Positions 52,501 to 60,473 of a stretch of DNA of 64,000 nucleotides are shown here, one piece after another; position 1 is the first letter of the stretch; the number at the start of each line of letters is the position of its first letter. The DNA is from Parasphingorhabdus sp. (GTDB taxonomy: Bacteria; Pseudomonadota; Alphaproteobacteria; Sphingomonadales; Sphingomonadaceae), in contig JAUCYS010000009.1 of the NCBI GenBank assembly GCA_030373505.1, positions 90,796 to 154,795 of the forward strand, written 5' to 3'. The position numbers were made by a program, and so were the translations under genes. The notes under the pieces were generated by a model, which was given only the letters and a program-made list of their open reading frames with translations, made no database searches and had not been told where the DNA came from.

Positions 52501-53545
52501 ACGCAATGAAGTCGCGGCTTTCTTCCAGTTCTTTGCTGACCGCCTTGCGATTTTCCAGCACGACTGCGACCGGGAGACCAACCGAAAGGCATGCTGCAAG
52601 GAACACCTGAAGCGCGATTATTTCCTCGCGGATTCCGCCTCTTACCAGCGAAATAGGTCCATATCCCAAAAACGTCGCAACCGATGCCGCTACTGCCAGG
52701 ACGGCAACGGTTATCGCTGTCCCGAGCATTCCGGTGCGGAAAGCCGCGAAAACGACCGCTGGTATCGCCAGAAAAAGGAAAGGATAGGTTTTCTGTCCGA
52801 AAATCACGACGATGGTCGCCAACAGCACCAGGCCCACGGTTCCCGTTCTGGTCCACAGCGTGCGGTCAGGTTTCACGTTCTTTTGCATAAAGTCCCGTAC
52901 CGTCAAAACCATCGAGGTGAAGATCGGTATCGCAATGCCATGGCCGGCAAACCAGTGACTCCAGTTGGCCGTAAATTCACCCTGGTTTGCGTAGAGCAGA
53001 ACGCATGCCGCCAGGACTCCTACAGCCGCCGGGACGGCTGCGCCGATGACGGCAATCCGTCCGAGTTGTTCAAGCCCTTCAAAAAATTGATTGGCAGGCA
53101 GGAATTTCTCGAGGAGAACCAGTGCGACCAGGATTTCGACACTATTGGTGAACGCCAGACCAAGCGCAATGGGCAAGGCGTCCGTAATCGCCAGATTTGC
53201 GATCATGTTAGCAGCAAGACACAAGGTCAAGAGCAGCAATTTGCAGAGGGCGGAGCGATGAAGGAGGATACCGATCAGAACAGCATTGCCGAACCAGAAC
53301 GCCGCAATCCGGCCGCTGTCGATCGTCAGCTCGACGCTGAAAAAGGCTATGATCCCGAATATCACGGGAACAAAGGTCATTTCAGCCAATCTATAAAATT
53401 TGCTGGTTGAGTGGGCTGAACCGGTTGAGGGATTGGCTGTTTTGTGCATGAGGGCGGCATAGTAAAGAAATCTTAAATTCCGGTGCATGAAGGACCAAAG
53501 CCAGCCGCTGCCTGCGCACGAAAGTTCTACGTTGCAGGGGGCCAT
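49532..53545 (-). CDS. MASE1/multi-PAS hybrid sensor histidine kinase with receiver and HPt
   Basis: A 1337-residue hybrid kinase. Order: MASE1 sensor with about eight spans (55-330), four PAS domains (about 340-460, 468-590, 595-715, 722-845), HisKA with His872 (MSHEIRTPMNG), HATPase (N box near 985, DTGIGI, GTGLGL), receiver with Asp1167 and Lys1220, and a C-terminal HPt-like helix with His1291 (QLHQIAG). It can therefore run a full phosphorelay. The ATG at 53545 follows AGAGG; ATGs at 53488 and 53449 would also keep MASE1. It is convergent with the exopolysaccharide operon, whose receiver has no kinase of its own. Confidence 0.88.
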   Translation of the reverse strand: MAPCNVELSCAGSGWLWSFMHRNLRFLYYAALMHKTANPSTGSAHSTSKFYRLAEMTFVPVIFGIIAFFSVELTIDSGRIAAFWFGNAVLIGILLHRSALCKLLLLTLCLAANMIANLAITDALPIALGLAFTNSVEILVALVLLEKFLPANQFFEGLEQLGRIAVIGAAVPAAVGVLAACVLLYANQGEFTANWSHWFAGHGIAIPIFTSMVLTVRDFMQKNVKPDRTLWTRTGTVGLVLLATIVVIFGQKTYPFLFLAIPAVVFAAFRTGMLGTAITVAVLAVAASVATFLGYGPISLVRGGIREEIIALQVFLAACLSVGLPVAVVLENRKAVSKELEESRDFIASIMDGVSEVIFKIDGNWRWKYLNRQWSALTGEAITQAVGEAAFANVHVDDLPQLAALKATLEAGQQPDGKVLLRLETPGNVLRHISIGIEPVLDEDGLFCGAIGNFSDVSERAMRDHALAESEARFRRLAEASPVGIFQADETGSITYVNSAWLSRFRIDAEAMLGDGWKAVLASGEEYENDPAFSGFNKPGDVRRRVIRFIDRDGEDFWCEAVNAVEFNNDGEIVGFVGVLNDITEQRKATERLIESERRFQVLSNMAPAGIFRTDAQGECTYVNNKWKQLTGLADGEWEGSGWSRALHPDDAGRIRPLWVEAVTSGQSFDEEFRWLRPDGVVVWAHATSGPEIDQDGEVAGYIGVATDITERRRAQGELVKREAQLSLLAENATDAVLRLNLDGICKYASPSAKSVFGVEHSVLVGKQFIAGFHEDDDEAVKEVFASMARGDQEQARLAFRSKSLVEAGVFNWLEASCGLVRDPVTGEPSEIIASLRNVNQTKLLEEDLKTAKGAAEAAVEAKSAFLANMSHEIRTPMNGVIGFTELALLGDVKGEQREQLEMIADSGRAMLRLLNDVLDLAKIEAGQMTAANEPTDLRHKLGGCLRLMEPVAKQKGLSLVLTVAENVPKFVQTDPMRLRQIILNLIGNALKFTEQGTVEVEVTADLAEAGSEFRVNVRDTGIGIAPDRIASVFEKFTQADDSTARRYGGTGLGLPISAQLAELLGGTLSATSEPGKGSNFTLILPLEITDTPDTVDAPVGEAKLQKCITEVRVLVAEDNPINQRLTLSMLKKAGFSADLAEDGARAIAMVEKQRKLGKPYGLVLMDMQMPTLDGLEATRRLRAGGHDSESLPIVALTANAYPEDIATCRAAGMQAHLAKPLRMRDLEAALATWGRVAPKSAVPEIEQETNPEIIRMYVDQKQNVLSAIDEILRQTKFDEQALSGLVSQLHQIAGIAAFFGEAKLGEASSEMEDRLPTSAAGDVPAMLREIRKMLAA

Positions 53546-53706
53546 CTATATCTTGCCTCTATTCCAGGGACGATATCTGACTTGAAACCTTCGGATCAAA
53601 CATTCTCGGAAACAGCGCAAAATATGATGGCCGCTTGGCTCAATCGCGCCAGCGATCAATGATCGGGCTTGCCATCATCTGTATGCCAGTGACCTATAAA
53701 TTAATG

Positions 53707-53734
53707 ATATTACATATCTAACTATATGAAATAT
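53707..53734. promoter_or_regulatory. Dyad in the metal-efflux promoter
   Basis: ATATTACATAT and ATATGAAATAT form an inverted repeat with 11-bp arms, one mismatch, around a six-base centre, 46 bases before the first gene of the metal operon. AT-rich dyads with ATATGAA are typical of ArsR/SmtB-type metal sensors; the sensor gene itself is not seen here. Confidence 0.4.
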
Positions 53735-53780
53735 TGGGAATGTTGTCCAAAAGCGCTTGATGGCTTTGTGAGATACTGTA

Positions 53781-54158
53781 ATGGACCAAGTCATGAATCA
53801 ACGCAGCGGCATAAAGGGAAAAACGTCAGGGCTCTTTCGCCTGATGGCGGTTTTACTCGTTCTGATTATGTCGAGCATGACGGTCGCCGAAGCGGCTGAA
53901 TGCGCCAGCGAAACGCAAGCTGTCGAACTGATATCCATTTCTGATACCGGCCACTCGGACGAAGCGCCTTCGCAAGAAGATGCCGGCAAACATGGAATCT
54001 GTCCACATGGTCATTGCCATAGCGGCAGCGTTGCCGCAGCGCGGCTGCTGGGCGTTGATGGCTTGGTTGATCGGGCTAGTTCCGGTTTCAGCAGCAACGC
54101 CGATCAATTTGCGCTTTCTGCGCATTCCTCACGTTTAAAACGACCACCTCGCGTCTGA
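53781..54158 (+). CDS. Small exported His/Cys-rich protein of the metal efflux operon
   Basis: The 125-residue precursor has a signal peptide (about 16-39, ending VAEA). The short mature part has a possible metal site, HGICPHGHCHSG near 72-83, with three His and two Cys within twelve residues. Small His-rich periplasmic proteins often open czc-like operons (compare CzcI/CzcE-type or CopL-like proteins) and may bind or sense metal. No further homology is claimed. M1 at 53781 or M5 at 53793 could be the start. Confidence 0.65.
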   Translation: MDQVMNQRSGIKGKTSGLFRLMAVLLVLIMSSMTVAEAAECASETQAVELISISDTGHSDEAPSQEDAGKHGICPHGHCHSGSVAAARLLGVDGLVDRASSGFSSNADQFALSAHSSRLKRPPRV

Positions 54159-54223
54159 ACTAATTCTGACTTGCGCCTAACTTATGGCGTTACTTCAATT
54201 AGTTAAGCGAGGACCTCTCAGAG

Positions 54224-55453
54224 ATGTTGAAGAAAATGGCGCACCTGCGCCTCTGTGCGGCAATGCTATTTGTCGCTTGCTCTGCCACTCCCGTTCTGGC
54301 GGAGGGGCAAAGCGTGAGTTTAAACGAGGCCCTGGCGCGTGCTGGCGCTGAATCGCCTTCGGTGCAAGTTTCCCAGGCAGAAATTGATGTCGCGCGCGGG
54401 AACCAGAAGCAAGCAAGCCTCGGACTGAATCCTGAGGTCTCCTTCGAAGTTGAAAACGTCGCGGGAAGCGGCGTTTTTAAAGGTTTGCGTTCAACCGAAT
54501 ATACGGTTTCCGTGGGGCACCGTTTGGAGCTCGGCGGCAAACGCGGTGCCAGAACAGGTGCGGCGCGCGCGCAGACAAGCCTCGCCGAAATAGAAGCCGC
54601 AATTTCTCGGGCCGAACTGGCCAGTGCCGTGCGATTGGCATATACAGAAGCCGTCGCTGCGCGGAGCCGCCTCGACTTTGCAACACGCGTCGTTGATCGT
54701 AATAAGCAACTGTCTAAGATTGCCCAGATCCTTGTTGAAACTGGTCGCGACCCGCCCTTGAGAGCCTTGCGCGCCGAGGCTGCACTTGGGGAAGCGAAAG
54801 CAGCGCTGGAAGCCGCAAGGGCGGAGGAATATTCCGCCAGATTATTGCTCGCATCGCTTTGGGGTTCGCAAACCCCGCCTGAGGAAGTTGAGCCGGTTTG
54901 GCTGGGCCGTGGTGATGTAAAATTGGAAGCTGACCTCTCCCAATCGCTGCGGATCAAGGCCGCCAAAGCGCACCGGGACGCTGCCAGTGCCATTGTGACG
55001 CGAGAACGTGCCAATGCGGTTCCGGATTTAACGTTCAGCGGCGGCGTCAGGCGTTTTGAAGAAAGCGGGGATACCGCGTTTATCGTGGGCGCTTCGATTG
55101 CCATACCGTTTGGCAATCGCAACCAGGGCAGCATTCAAGCTGCAGAAGCGGGTGTTAGAGCGGCCGAAGCACGTCGATCGCTGCGTTTGGCAGAGATCAA
55201 CCGCGAATATGATATTGCCAGGAATCAACTGCAAGCAACGCAAAGCCGGGTGGAAACTCTTGAAAGCCAGACTCTTCCCCAGGCTGAAGAGGCGTCAAGA
55301 CTGGCTCAACTGGGCTATCAATACGGAAAATTTACCCTTCTGGATGTCCTCGACGCAGCGGCGGCAAGGGACACGGCCGAACTCAGCCTGCTCGACGCCA
55401 AGGTGGCACGAGCGAAGGCAGCGATAACGCTGCTGAGATTGGCGGCCAAATAG
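54224..55453 (+). CDS. czcC: Outer-membrane efflux protein, CzcC-like (TolC family)
   Basis: A 409-residue precursor with signal peptide (about 1-26, ending PVLA). Two repeats of the long helix/strand plan of TolC channels are visible: SLNEALARAGAESPSVQVSQ in the first, then a long coiled coil rich in Ala/Glu; RLAQLGYQYGKFTLLDVLDA near 365-384 closes the second. It is the outer-membrane exit of the tripartite metal pump CzcCBA. It lies 65 bases after the His-rich gene. Confidence 0.85.
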   Translation: MLKKMAHLRLCAAMLFVACSATPVLAEGQSVSLNEALARAGAESPSVQVSQAEIDVARGNQKQASLGLNPEVSFEVENVAGSGVFKGLRSTEYTVSVGHRLELGGKRGARTGAARAQTSLAEIEAAISRAELASAVRLAYTEAVAARSRLDFATRVVDRNKQLSKIAQILVETGRDPPLRALRAEAALGEAKAALEAARAEEYSARLLLASLWGSQTPPEEVEPVWLGRGDVKLEADLSQSLRIKAAKAHRDAASAIVTRERANAVPDLTFSGGVRRFEESGDTAFIVGASIAIPFGNRNQGSIQAAEAGVRAAEARRSLRLAEINREYDIARNQLQATQSRVETLESQTLPQAEEASRLAQLGYQYGKFTLLDVLDAAAARDTAELSLLDAKVARAKAAITLLRLAAK

Positions 55454-55488
55454 ATGAGAATACGGAAAACAGATCACGGCGTAATCGC

Positions 55489-55656
55489 ATGATAACAGAT
55501 GGCGTCTGTCTCATGCTGGCCGTTCTGGCTGGCCTGTTCCTCGTGACATCAATGCCGATCGCTGGGCCGGGCTTCATGCTGACGCAACCCGTATCGCGCC
55601 TGCCAGAGCCTCTTCAGATAGCGCGAATATGGCCCACGGTCGGTCACCAAATTTGA
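55489..55656 (+). CDS. Possible small membrane protein between czcC and czcB
   Basis: A 55-codon frame (MITDGVCLMLAVLAGLF...) with one hydrophobic stretch (about 6-22) and a proline-rich tail. It fits the gap between czcC and czcB with 35 and 15 bases on the sides. No family recognised and no strong Shine-Dalgarno, so it could be chance. Confidence 0.35.
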   Translation: MITDGVCLMLAVLAGLFLVTSMPIAGPGFMLTQPVSRLPEPLQIARIWPTVGHQI

Positions 55657-55671
55657 ACAAGGATCGATAAA

Positions 55672-56823
55672 ATGAACGACAGGAAATGGATCATGGTCGC
55701 TGGCCTGGCCACCGCGCTTGCGGTTGTGCTGGCAGTAATTTTCAGTGGCTCATCCGGCGGCAGTGCTGAAAATCAGGGTGCTGCCAACACCGCAGAAGGA
55801 CATCATTCGGAAAAAGAGGGCCTTGTCGAAATGACAAAAGAGCAGCTGCGCACCTCCGAAATCGGAATATTCGACGTCACTGCAGGTTCACTGGATGCCG
55901 AGATCATCGCGCAGGGCAGCGTCGCTTCCTCTCCGCAAGGGCAAGCCATATTGAGTGCCGGCGCTGAAGGCAGGATCACCAGCATTAAAAAGAGGTTGGG
56001 AGACCCGGTTCGGCGTGGCGAGACCGTGGCCACCATCGAAAGCCGCGAGGCCGCCGCAATCAGTTCCGAGCTTATATCGGCAGAGTCGCGTGCCGCGCTT
56101 GCCCGCTCGCAGCTGAACCGCGAGCAGCGCCTTTACGACGAAAAAATCACCGCCCGCGCAGATCTTGAAACGGCGAGAGCAGAAAATCAGCAGGCAGCGG
56201 CAGAAGCAAGGCGAGCGACCCAGGCGGCAGCGGCGTCCGGTGTCAGTGGACGATTCATTGCTGTGCGCTCTCCGATTGGCGGCCGGATAACGTCCAGTCC
56301 GGCAATTCTCGGTTCCTATGTCAATCCCCAGGATGAACTGTTTCGGATTGCCAATCCCAACCTTATTCAAATTGAGGCGGCCGTTCCCGCGCAAGATGCG
56401 CGCAACATCGCAACCGGTGCCGCGGCCACGGTCGAAACGTCCGAGGGGGAAATATCCGCCAGGGTGTTGGCAGTCACACCAGCGGCCGATCCGGAAAACA
56501 GAGCGGCCATCGTAGTGCTCGCTCCGGCTTCAGGCACCGCCCTTGTCCCCGGTGAATATTTGCGGGTACGCATACGTCAGCAGACAGCGAGCAATCAGCC
56601 GGCGGCTTTGATTGTTCCCGCAGAAGCGGTGCAATCCGTCGAGGGACGCAGCGTCGTCTTCGTAAAGACAATATCTGGTTTTCTTGCGCGGACCGTCACG
56701 ACCGGAGCAAAGAGCGGCGGTAGAATAGAGATCGTCGGCGGTCTCGAGGCCGGTGAGCAAATCGCCGGCAAAAACGCCTTTCTTCTAAAATCTGAACTTG
56801 GCCGCGGCGAAGCAGAACATTGA
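55672..56823 (+). CDS. czcB: RND periplasmic adaptor, CzcB-like
   Basis: A 383-residue membrane-fusion protein with an N-terminal anchor (about 6-25) and a His-containing acidic linker (EGHHSEKEGLVEM). The lipoyl halves (SAGAEGRITSIKKRLGDPVRRGETVATIES and VRSPIGGRITSSPAILGSYVNP) flank a coiled hairpin, followed by beta-barrel and membrane-proximal domains. It joins CzcA to CzcC and may pass metal to the pump. The start follows AAGGA. It is followed after 28 bases by czcA. Confidence 0.88.
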   Translation: MNDRKWIMVAGLATALAVVLAVIFSGSSGGSAENQGAANTAEGHHSEKEGLVEMTKEQLRTSEIGIFDVTAGSLDAEIIAQGSVASSPQGQAILSAGAEGRITSIKKRLGDPVRRGETVATIESREAAAISSELISAESRAALARSQLNREQRLYDEKITARADLETARAENQQAAAEARRATQAAAASGVSGRFIAVRSPIGGRITSSPAILGSYVNPQDELFRIANPNLIQIEAAVPAQDARNIATGAAATVETSEGEISARVLAVTPAADPENRAAIVVLAPASGTALVPGEYLRVRIRQQTASNQPAALIVPAEAVQSVEGRSVVFVKTISGFLARTVTTGAKSGGRIEIVGGLEAGEQIAGKNAFLLKSELGRGEAEH

Positions 56824-56851
56824 TTAAACCATTCTCATTGGAGCAACGGCT

Positions 56852-59800
56852 ATGATTGCACGTCTCGTCGAAATATCCGTTCGTAATCGGTATCTTACCG
56901 TATGTTTTCTTGCCACCGTCGCGGCCTTCGGAATCTATAATCTGGTGAATCTGCCGATTGATGCTGTCCCTGACATCACCAATAATCAGGTCCAGATCAA
57001 CACCGTCGATCCTTCATTGTCACCGCTCGATATTGAGCGGCTGGTGACTTATCCGGTTGAAACATCGCTCGCGGGTATTCCGGGACTGCAGACGACCCGT
57101 TCCATCTCCCGCAACGGCTTTTCGCAGGTTACGGCAATATTCGACGATAGCGCCGACGTCTACTTTGCCCGTCAACAGGTCGCCGAAAGACTGACGACTG
57201 TTCGCAACAGCCTGCCGGCCACGGCCGAGCCGGCAATGGGACCGGTGTCGACAGGGCTGGGCGAGGTTTTGATGTGGACGGTCAGCTACGAGCCGTTTGA
57301 AAAAGGAAAGGTTGCGTCCGGCCCTGGTTGGCAATCTGATGGTTCATATCTGACACCCGAAGGTGAACGCTTGAACGATGAAGTCTCGAAGGCGGCGTAT
57401 CTGCGCACGCTTCAGGACTGGGTCATCGGACCGCAGTTGCGCAACGTCCAGGGTGTCGCCGGTGTCGACTCGATCGGCGGTTATGCCAAACAGTTTGTTG
57501 TCACCCCTTCTGCAGCGCGCCTTTCTTCCTACGGAATCGGATTTGACGATCTTTCCAAGGCCCTGGGAAGAATCAACCTTTCCGTCGGCGCAAATTTTGT
57601 TGAACGCGGTGGAGAGGCTTTCCTGGTGCGGGCAGACGCACGGTTGAAATCGCTGGAAGACATTGAAAACTCTATAATCGCGAGGCGCGAAGGTATTCCG
57701 GTTCGCGTACGGGACGTGGCATGGGTCAGCAATGGCGGCGATTTGCGAACGGGCGCGGCAACCGAGAATGGCGAAGAGGTCGTCGTCGGAACCGCGTTGA
57801 TGTTGCTTGGCGAAAACAGCCGTGCGGTGGCCGCTGCAACCGGTGAACGGCTTGCGGAAATCGCAAAGACCATGCCCCGCAGCATAAAATTGGAAGTCGT
57901 TCTGGACCGTTCGAAACTGGTGAATGCGACCATCAGCACGGTGGAAAAAAACCTGACCGAAGGCGCTTTGCTGGTTATCGTTGCGCTGTTTCTGCTGCTG
58001 GGCAATTTCAGAGCAGCGCTGATTACAGCGCTGGTCATTCCCGTTTCCTTTGTGATGATGGCAATCGGGATGAACCGATTTGGCGTTTCGGGAAATCTCA
58101 TGAGCCTGGGCGCTCTTGATTTCGGCTTGATCGTTGATGGCAGCGTTATCATCGTAGAAAATTTTCTGCGCCGGATGGCAGGCCGGCAACATGAGGAAGG
58201 ACGACTTCTGTCTCTTGGCGAGCGACTGGAAGAAGTAATTGCATCGACAAGAGAAATGATCAGGCCTTCGTTATTTGGCCAGGCGATCATTTTGCTGGTT
58301 TTCGTGCCTTTACTGACTTTTCAGGGTGTTGAAGGAAAGACCTTCTCGCCGATGGCCATCACCGTAATGCTTGCGCTCATATCGGCGTTTATTCTCTCAC
58401 TGACCTTGGTCCCGGCATTATTAGCACTGCTGATAAGCGGCCGTGTTTCTGAAAAAGAGGTTCGGATGGTGAGCTGGAGCAAAAGCAAATACGAACCGGC
58501 ATTACGAAAAGCACTGAAATGGCCCGGACGGGCAACCTTGGCAGGGCTCGCCGTATTTGGACTGTCTATCGGCATATTCGGCTTTCTCGGTAGCGAGTTC
58601 ATGCCGCAGCTGGACGAACAGGATCTGTCCCTTCAATCGATCCGAATACCGTCCACGTCGCTGGATCAGTCCGTTTCAATGCAAAAACAGATCGAGCGGG
58701 AGATTTCCAAATTTCCACAAGTCCGCTTCATGTATTCAAAAACCGGAACAGCTGAAGTGGCCAGCGATCCCATGCCGGTCAATATTTCCGATGCATTTAT
58801 CATTTTGCGTCCGAAAGATGAATGGCCCGACCCGTCGCTTTCAAAGACAGAGCTGGTGGAACAGATGGAAGCGAGATTAGCCAATCTCATTGGCCAGAAC
58901 TACGAGTTCAGTCAGCCTATTGAGATGCGCTTCAATGAGTTGATAGCCGGTGTGCGAGGTGATGTTGCCGTCAAGGTATTCGGCGACGATCTGGAACAGC
59001 TTACTGCTACGGCTAATCAGCTTGCAGCTGCATTTTCGGGCATCGAAGGCTCTGCGGATGTCCGCGTCGAGCAAACCGAGGGTTTTCCGACATTAGACGT
59101 GCAATTCGATAATTCGGCAATTGCAGCCCATGGTCTCACCGTTGACGAAGTGGCCGCAACCGTCAGCGCTGCATTGGGCGGCGCGGAAAGCGGGCTGGTA
59201 TTTCAGGGTGACCGCAGGTTTGATATTGTTGTGAGGCTACCTAGCGAAGTGCGAAATGATATCGACGCTATCGGAGCGCTACCAGTTATTTTGCCAGACA
59301 ATGGTTTCGGGAAAAGGTCGTCGGTTCCACTCCGATCCTTGGCTACCCTGAAAGAAACCGAAGGCCTCAATCAGATAAGCCGGGAAAACGGACAGCGGCG
59401 CGTTGTTGTGCAGCTCAATGTTCGAGGCCGCGATGTTGGCTCCTTTGTGAACGAAGCGAAGTCCCAAATTGAGCGCGATGTTACTTTACCATCAGGAGTC
59501 ATCCTCGAATGGGGCGGGCAATTTGAAAGCCTGCAGGCCGCTCAGGCAAGAATCAATCTTGTTGTTCCTGTCATAGCGCTGTTGATCTTTGGTTTGCTGG
59601 TCATGGCTCTCGGTAACTTACGTATGGCTGCCGCAGTATTTGTCACAGTCCCTCTGGGAATTGCAGGCGGGATATTCTCGCTAGCAGTAACGGGTCTGCC
59701 ATTCTCTATCTCGGTTGCTGTGGGCTTTATTGTTCTGGCCGGCGTGGCGGTGCTCAATGGACTTGTGATGATGACCGCCATTCAGGGGCGTCTTGAATCT

Positions 59801-60121
59801 GGCGTGGAATTGGTTGAGGCCATCTACTCTGGCGCAGTCGAACGCTACAGGTCCATTCTGATGACAGCCATCGTGCCTTCGTTAGGCTTCGTTCCGATGG
59901 CAATCGCGACTGGCACAGGCGCTGAGGTGCAAAAGCCGTTGGCGATCGTGGTTATCGGCGGTTTGATCACCGCAACGATATTGACGCTTTTCGTGTTGCC
60001 CGCCGTGACGCGGTTGATGCTTGAGCGCGAATTTCCCGATTTGAGGCCGCATATCAAGCGATTCACGCCCTCTTTGGACAAGTTTCCAATCCTGCAACGT
60101 TTCCGTCCAAAGCCAGAATGA
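56852..60121 (+). CDS. czcA: Heavy-metal RND efflux pump, CzcA-like
   Basis: A 1089-residue inner-membrane proton/metal antiporter with two sets of six spans and two large periplasmic loops. LPIDAVPDITNNQVQI near 34-49 is diagnostic of metal RND pumps. The fourth span has DFGLIVDGSVIIVEN at about 423-437, the acidic pattern of divalent-cation pumps (Co, Zn, Cd, Ni) and not of the monovalent CusA type. VLNGLVMM replaces the matching part in the second half. Length is normal. Confidence 0.93.
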   Translation: MIARLVEISVRNRYLTVCFLATVAAFGIYNLVNLPIDAVPDITNNQVQINTVDPSLSPLDIERLVTYPVETSLAGIPGLQTTRSISRNGFSQVTAIFDDSADVYFARQQVAERLTTVRNSLPATAEPAMGPVSTGLGEVLMWTVSYEPFEKGKVASGPGWQSDGSYLTPEGERLNDEVSKAAYLRTLQDWVIGPQLRNVQGVAGVDSIGGYAKQFVVTPSAARLSSYGIGFDDLSKALGRINLSVGANFVERGGEAFLVRADARLKSLEDIENSIIARREGIPVRVRDVAWVSNGGDLRTGAATENGEEVVVGTALMLLGENSRAVAAATGERLAEIAKTMPRSIKLEVVLDRSKLVNATISTVEKNLTEGALLVIVALFLLLGNFRAALITALVIPVSFVMMAIGMNRFGVSGNLMSLGALDFGLIVDGSVIIVENFLRRMAGRQHEEGRLLSLGERLEEVIASTREMIRPSLFGQAIILLVFVPLLTFQGVEGKTFSPMAITVMLALISAFILSLTLVPALLALLISGRVSEKEVRMVSWSKSKYEPALRKALKWPGRATLAGLAVFGLSIGIFGFLGSEFMPQLDEQDLSLQSIRIPSTSLDQSVSMQKQIEREISKFPQVRFMYSKTGTAEVASDPMPVNISDAFIILRPKDEWPDPSLSKTELVEQMEARLANLIGQNYEFSQPIEMRFNELIAGVRGDVAVKVFGDDLEQLTATANQLAAAFSGIEGSADVRVEQTEGFPTLDVQFDNSAIAAHGLTVDEVAATVSAALGGAESGLVFQGDRRFDIVVRLPSEVRNDIDAIGALPVILPDNGFGKRSSVPLRSLATLKETEGLNQISRENGQRRVVVQLNVRGRDVGSFVNEAKSQIERDVTLPSGVILEWGGQFESLQAAQARINLVVPVIALLIFGLLVMALGNLRMAAAVFVTVPLGIAGGIFSLAVTGLPFSISVAVGFIVLAGVAVLNGLVMMTAIQGRLESGVELVEAIYSGAVERYRSILMTAIVPSLGFVPMAIATGTGAEVQKPLAIVVIGGLITATILTLFVLPAVTRLMLEREFPDLRPHIKRFTPSLDKFPILQRFRPKPE

Positions 60122-60134
60122 GAAGGAGTGCATA

Positions 60135-60473
60135 ATGCAAAAGCCGCAACAAATATCGCTCATGCGGATTTATACCGATGAAGCCGCAATGCATGGGGAC
60201 GAGACGGTTGTTACCACCATTATTGCTCGGGCCAGGTCTTATGGTCTTCGCGGAGGCACCGTCCTGAAAGGAATATTAGGGTTCTCTTCGTCTTCCATTG
60301 TTCATGAACATCACGCGTTCGGAATTGGCGATAACCCGCCGGTGGTGATCGAAATAATCGATGCCCGGGCACGACTGGAAGATTTCTATACTCAGCTAGA
60401 CGATTTGCGAGGGATCGGGCTTGTCAGCTTGGAAAAGGTTGATGTTCTCACACGAGCGGCAGAACAGAAATGA
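60135..60473 (+). CDS. DUF190 (PII-like) protein
   Basis: A 112-residue protein with the DUF190 pattern: MRIYTDEAAMHGDETVVTTII near 10-30, the AYGLRGGTV-like turn (SYGLRGGTVLKGILGF) and PPVVIEIID near 69-77. DUF190 proteins are PII-like trimers found with CrcB and with metal or ion transporters; they probably bind a nucleotide and adjust the transporter. The gene sits between the czcA-like gene and a metal ATPase gene, overlapping the latter by four bases (ATGA), which links it to this metal system. Confidence 0.8.
   Translation: MQKPQQISLMRIYTDEAAMHGDETVVTTIIARARSYGLRGGTVLKGILGFSSSSIVHEHHAFGIGDNPPVVIEIIDARARLEDFYTQLDDLRGIGLVSLEKVDVLTRAAEQK

Noticed and set aside
55454..55492. ATG at 55454 right after the czcC stop
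   Set aside because: The frame closes after 12 codons.
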